Part shown: positions 63,991-64,000 of the stretch, piece by piece
How the letters are laid out: every line of letters starts with the position of its first letter
Numbering within the stretch: position 1 is the first letter of the stretch
Source: Acanthosepion lycidas
Lineage: Eukaryota > Mollusca > Cephalopoda > Sepiida > Sepiidae
Reading direction: 5' to 3'
Length of the DNA: 64,000 bases
Assembly (NCBI GenBank): GCA_963932145.1
Contig: OZ010580.1
Coordinates: 7,712,379 to 7,776,378, forward strand
The notes under the pieces: model-generated
The model's input: only the letters and a program-made list of their open reading frames with translations
What the model was told of the DNA's origin: nothing
Databases searched by the model: none
Translations under genes and position numbers: made by a program

Positions 63991-64000
63991 TTTAAATCAG

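Overview
This window looks like repeat-rich intergenic or intronic DNA from a metazoan. The most likely source is a coleoid cephalopod, perhaps an octopus. That assignment is inference. It rests on very dense (TA)n, (CA)n, (ATCT)n and (GAA)n microsatellites mixed with decayed LINEs, Penelope-like elements (PLEs), tRNA-derived SINEs, Tc1/mariner pieces and a Helitron remnant. I found no intact host protein-coding gene, no functional tRNA or rRNA gene and no prokaryotic feature. Nearly all open frames longer than 60 codons are microsatellite translations or pieces of transposon proteins.

Layout. 0-1 kb: a SINE family with an almost intact Leu/Ser-like tRNA head, as an inverted dimer plus one full copy. 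1.6-2.6 kb: LINE ORF2 remnant. 3.6-7 kb: LINE tail, an inverted SINE dimer, then an old PLE (minus strand, 4.5-6.8 kb) split by a solo-type LTR that itself holds two copies of a GC-rich, hairpin-rich retroposon. 7-10 kb: a 5S rRNA-tRNA chimeric SINE, (GATA)n and a GAA/GAT purine tract. 10-16.5 kb: PLE and transposase pieces, a minisatellite-bearing repeat family and a deleted Tc1-like transposon. 16.8-24 kb: LINE fragments, ATCT arrays and palindromes. 24-37 kb: AT-rich spacer, more SINE, LINE and LTR pieces. 37.3-39.4 kb: a near-perfect inverted repeat with arms of about 620 bp. 39.5-53 kb: LINE pieces, two MADE1-like mariner MITEs and a PLE insertion with a GIY-YIG fragment. 55.0-57.1 kb: a decayed Helitron helicase C-terminus followed by nine almost identical 159-bp units. 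57-64 kb: LINE remnants, three more hairpin-rich units and an LTR with a candidate primer-binding site.

Nothing here forms a host pathway. What ties the window together is retrotransposition. At least nine repeats sit as head-to-head inverted dimers with their 3' ends facing outward, usually next to TATA or (TA)n. That suggests reverse transcription primed from both sides of a staggered break. The best candidates for undescribed biology are (1) this dimer habit, (2) the hairpin-rich retroposon with UNCG-type loops and a compensatory stem change, and (3) a SINE with a 5S rRNA-tRNA chimeric head.
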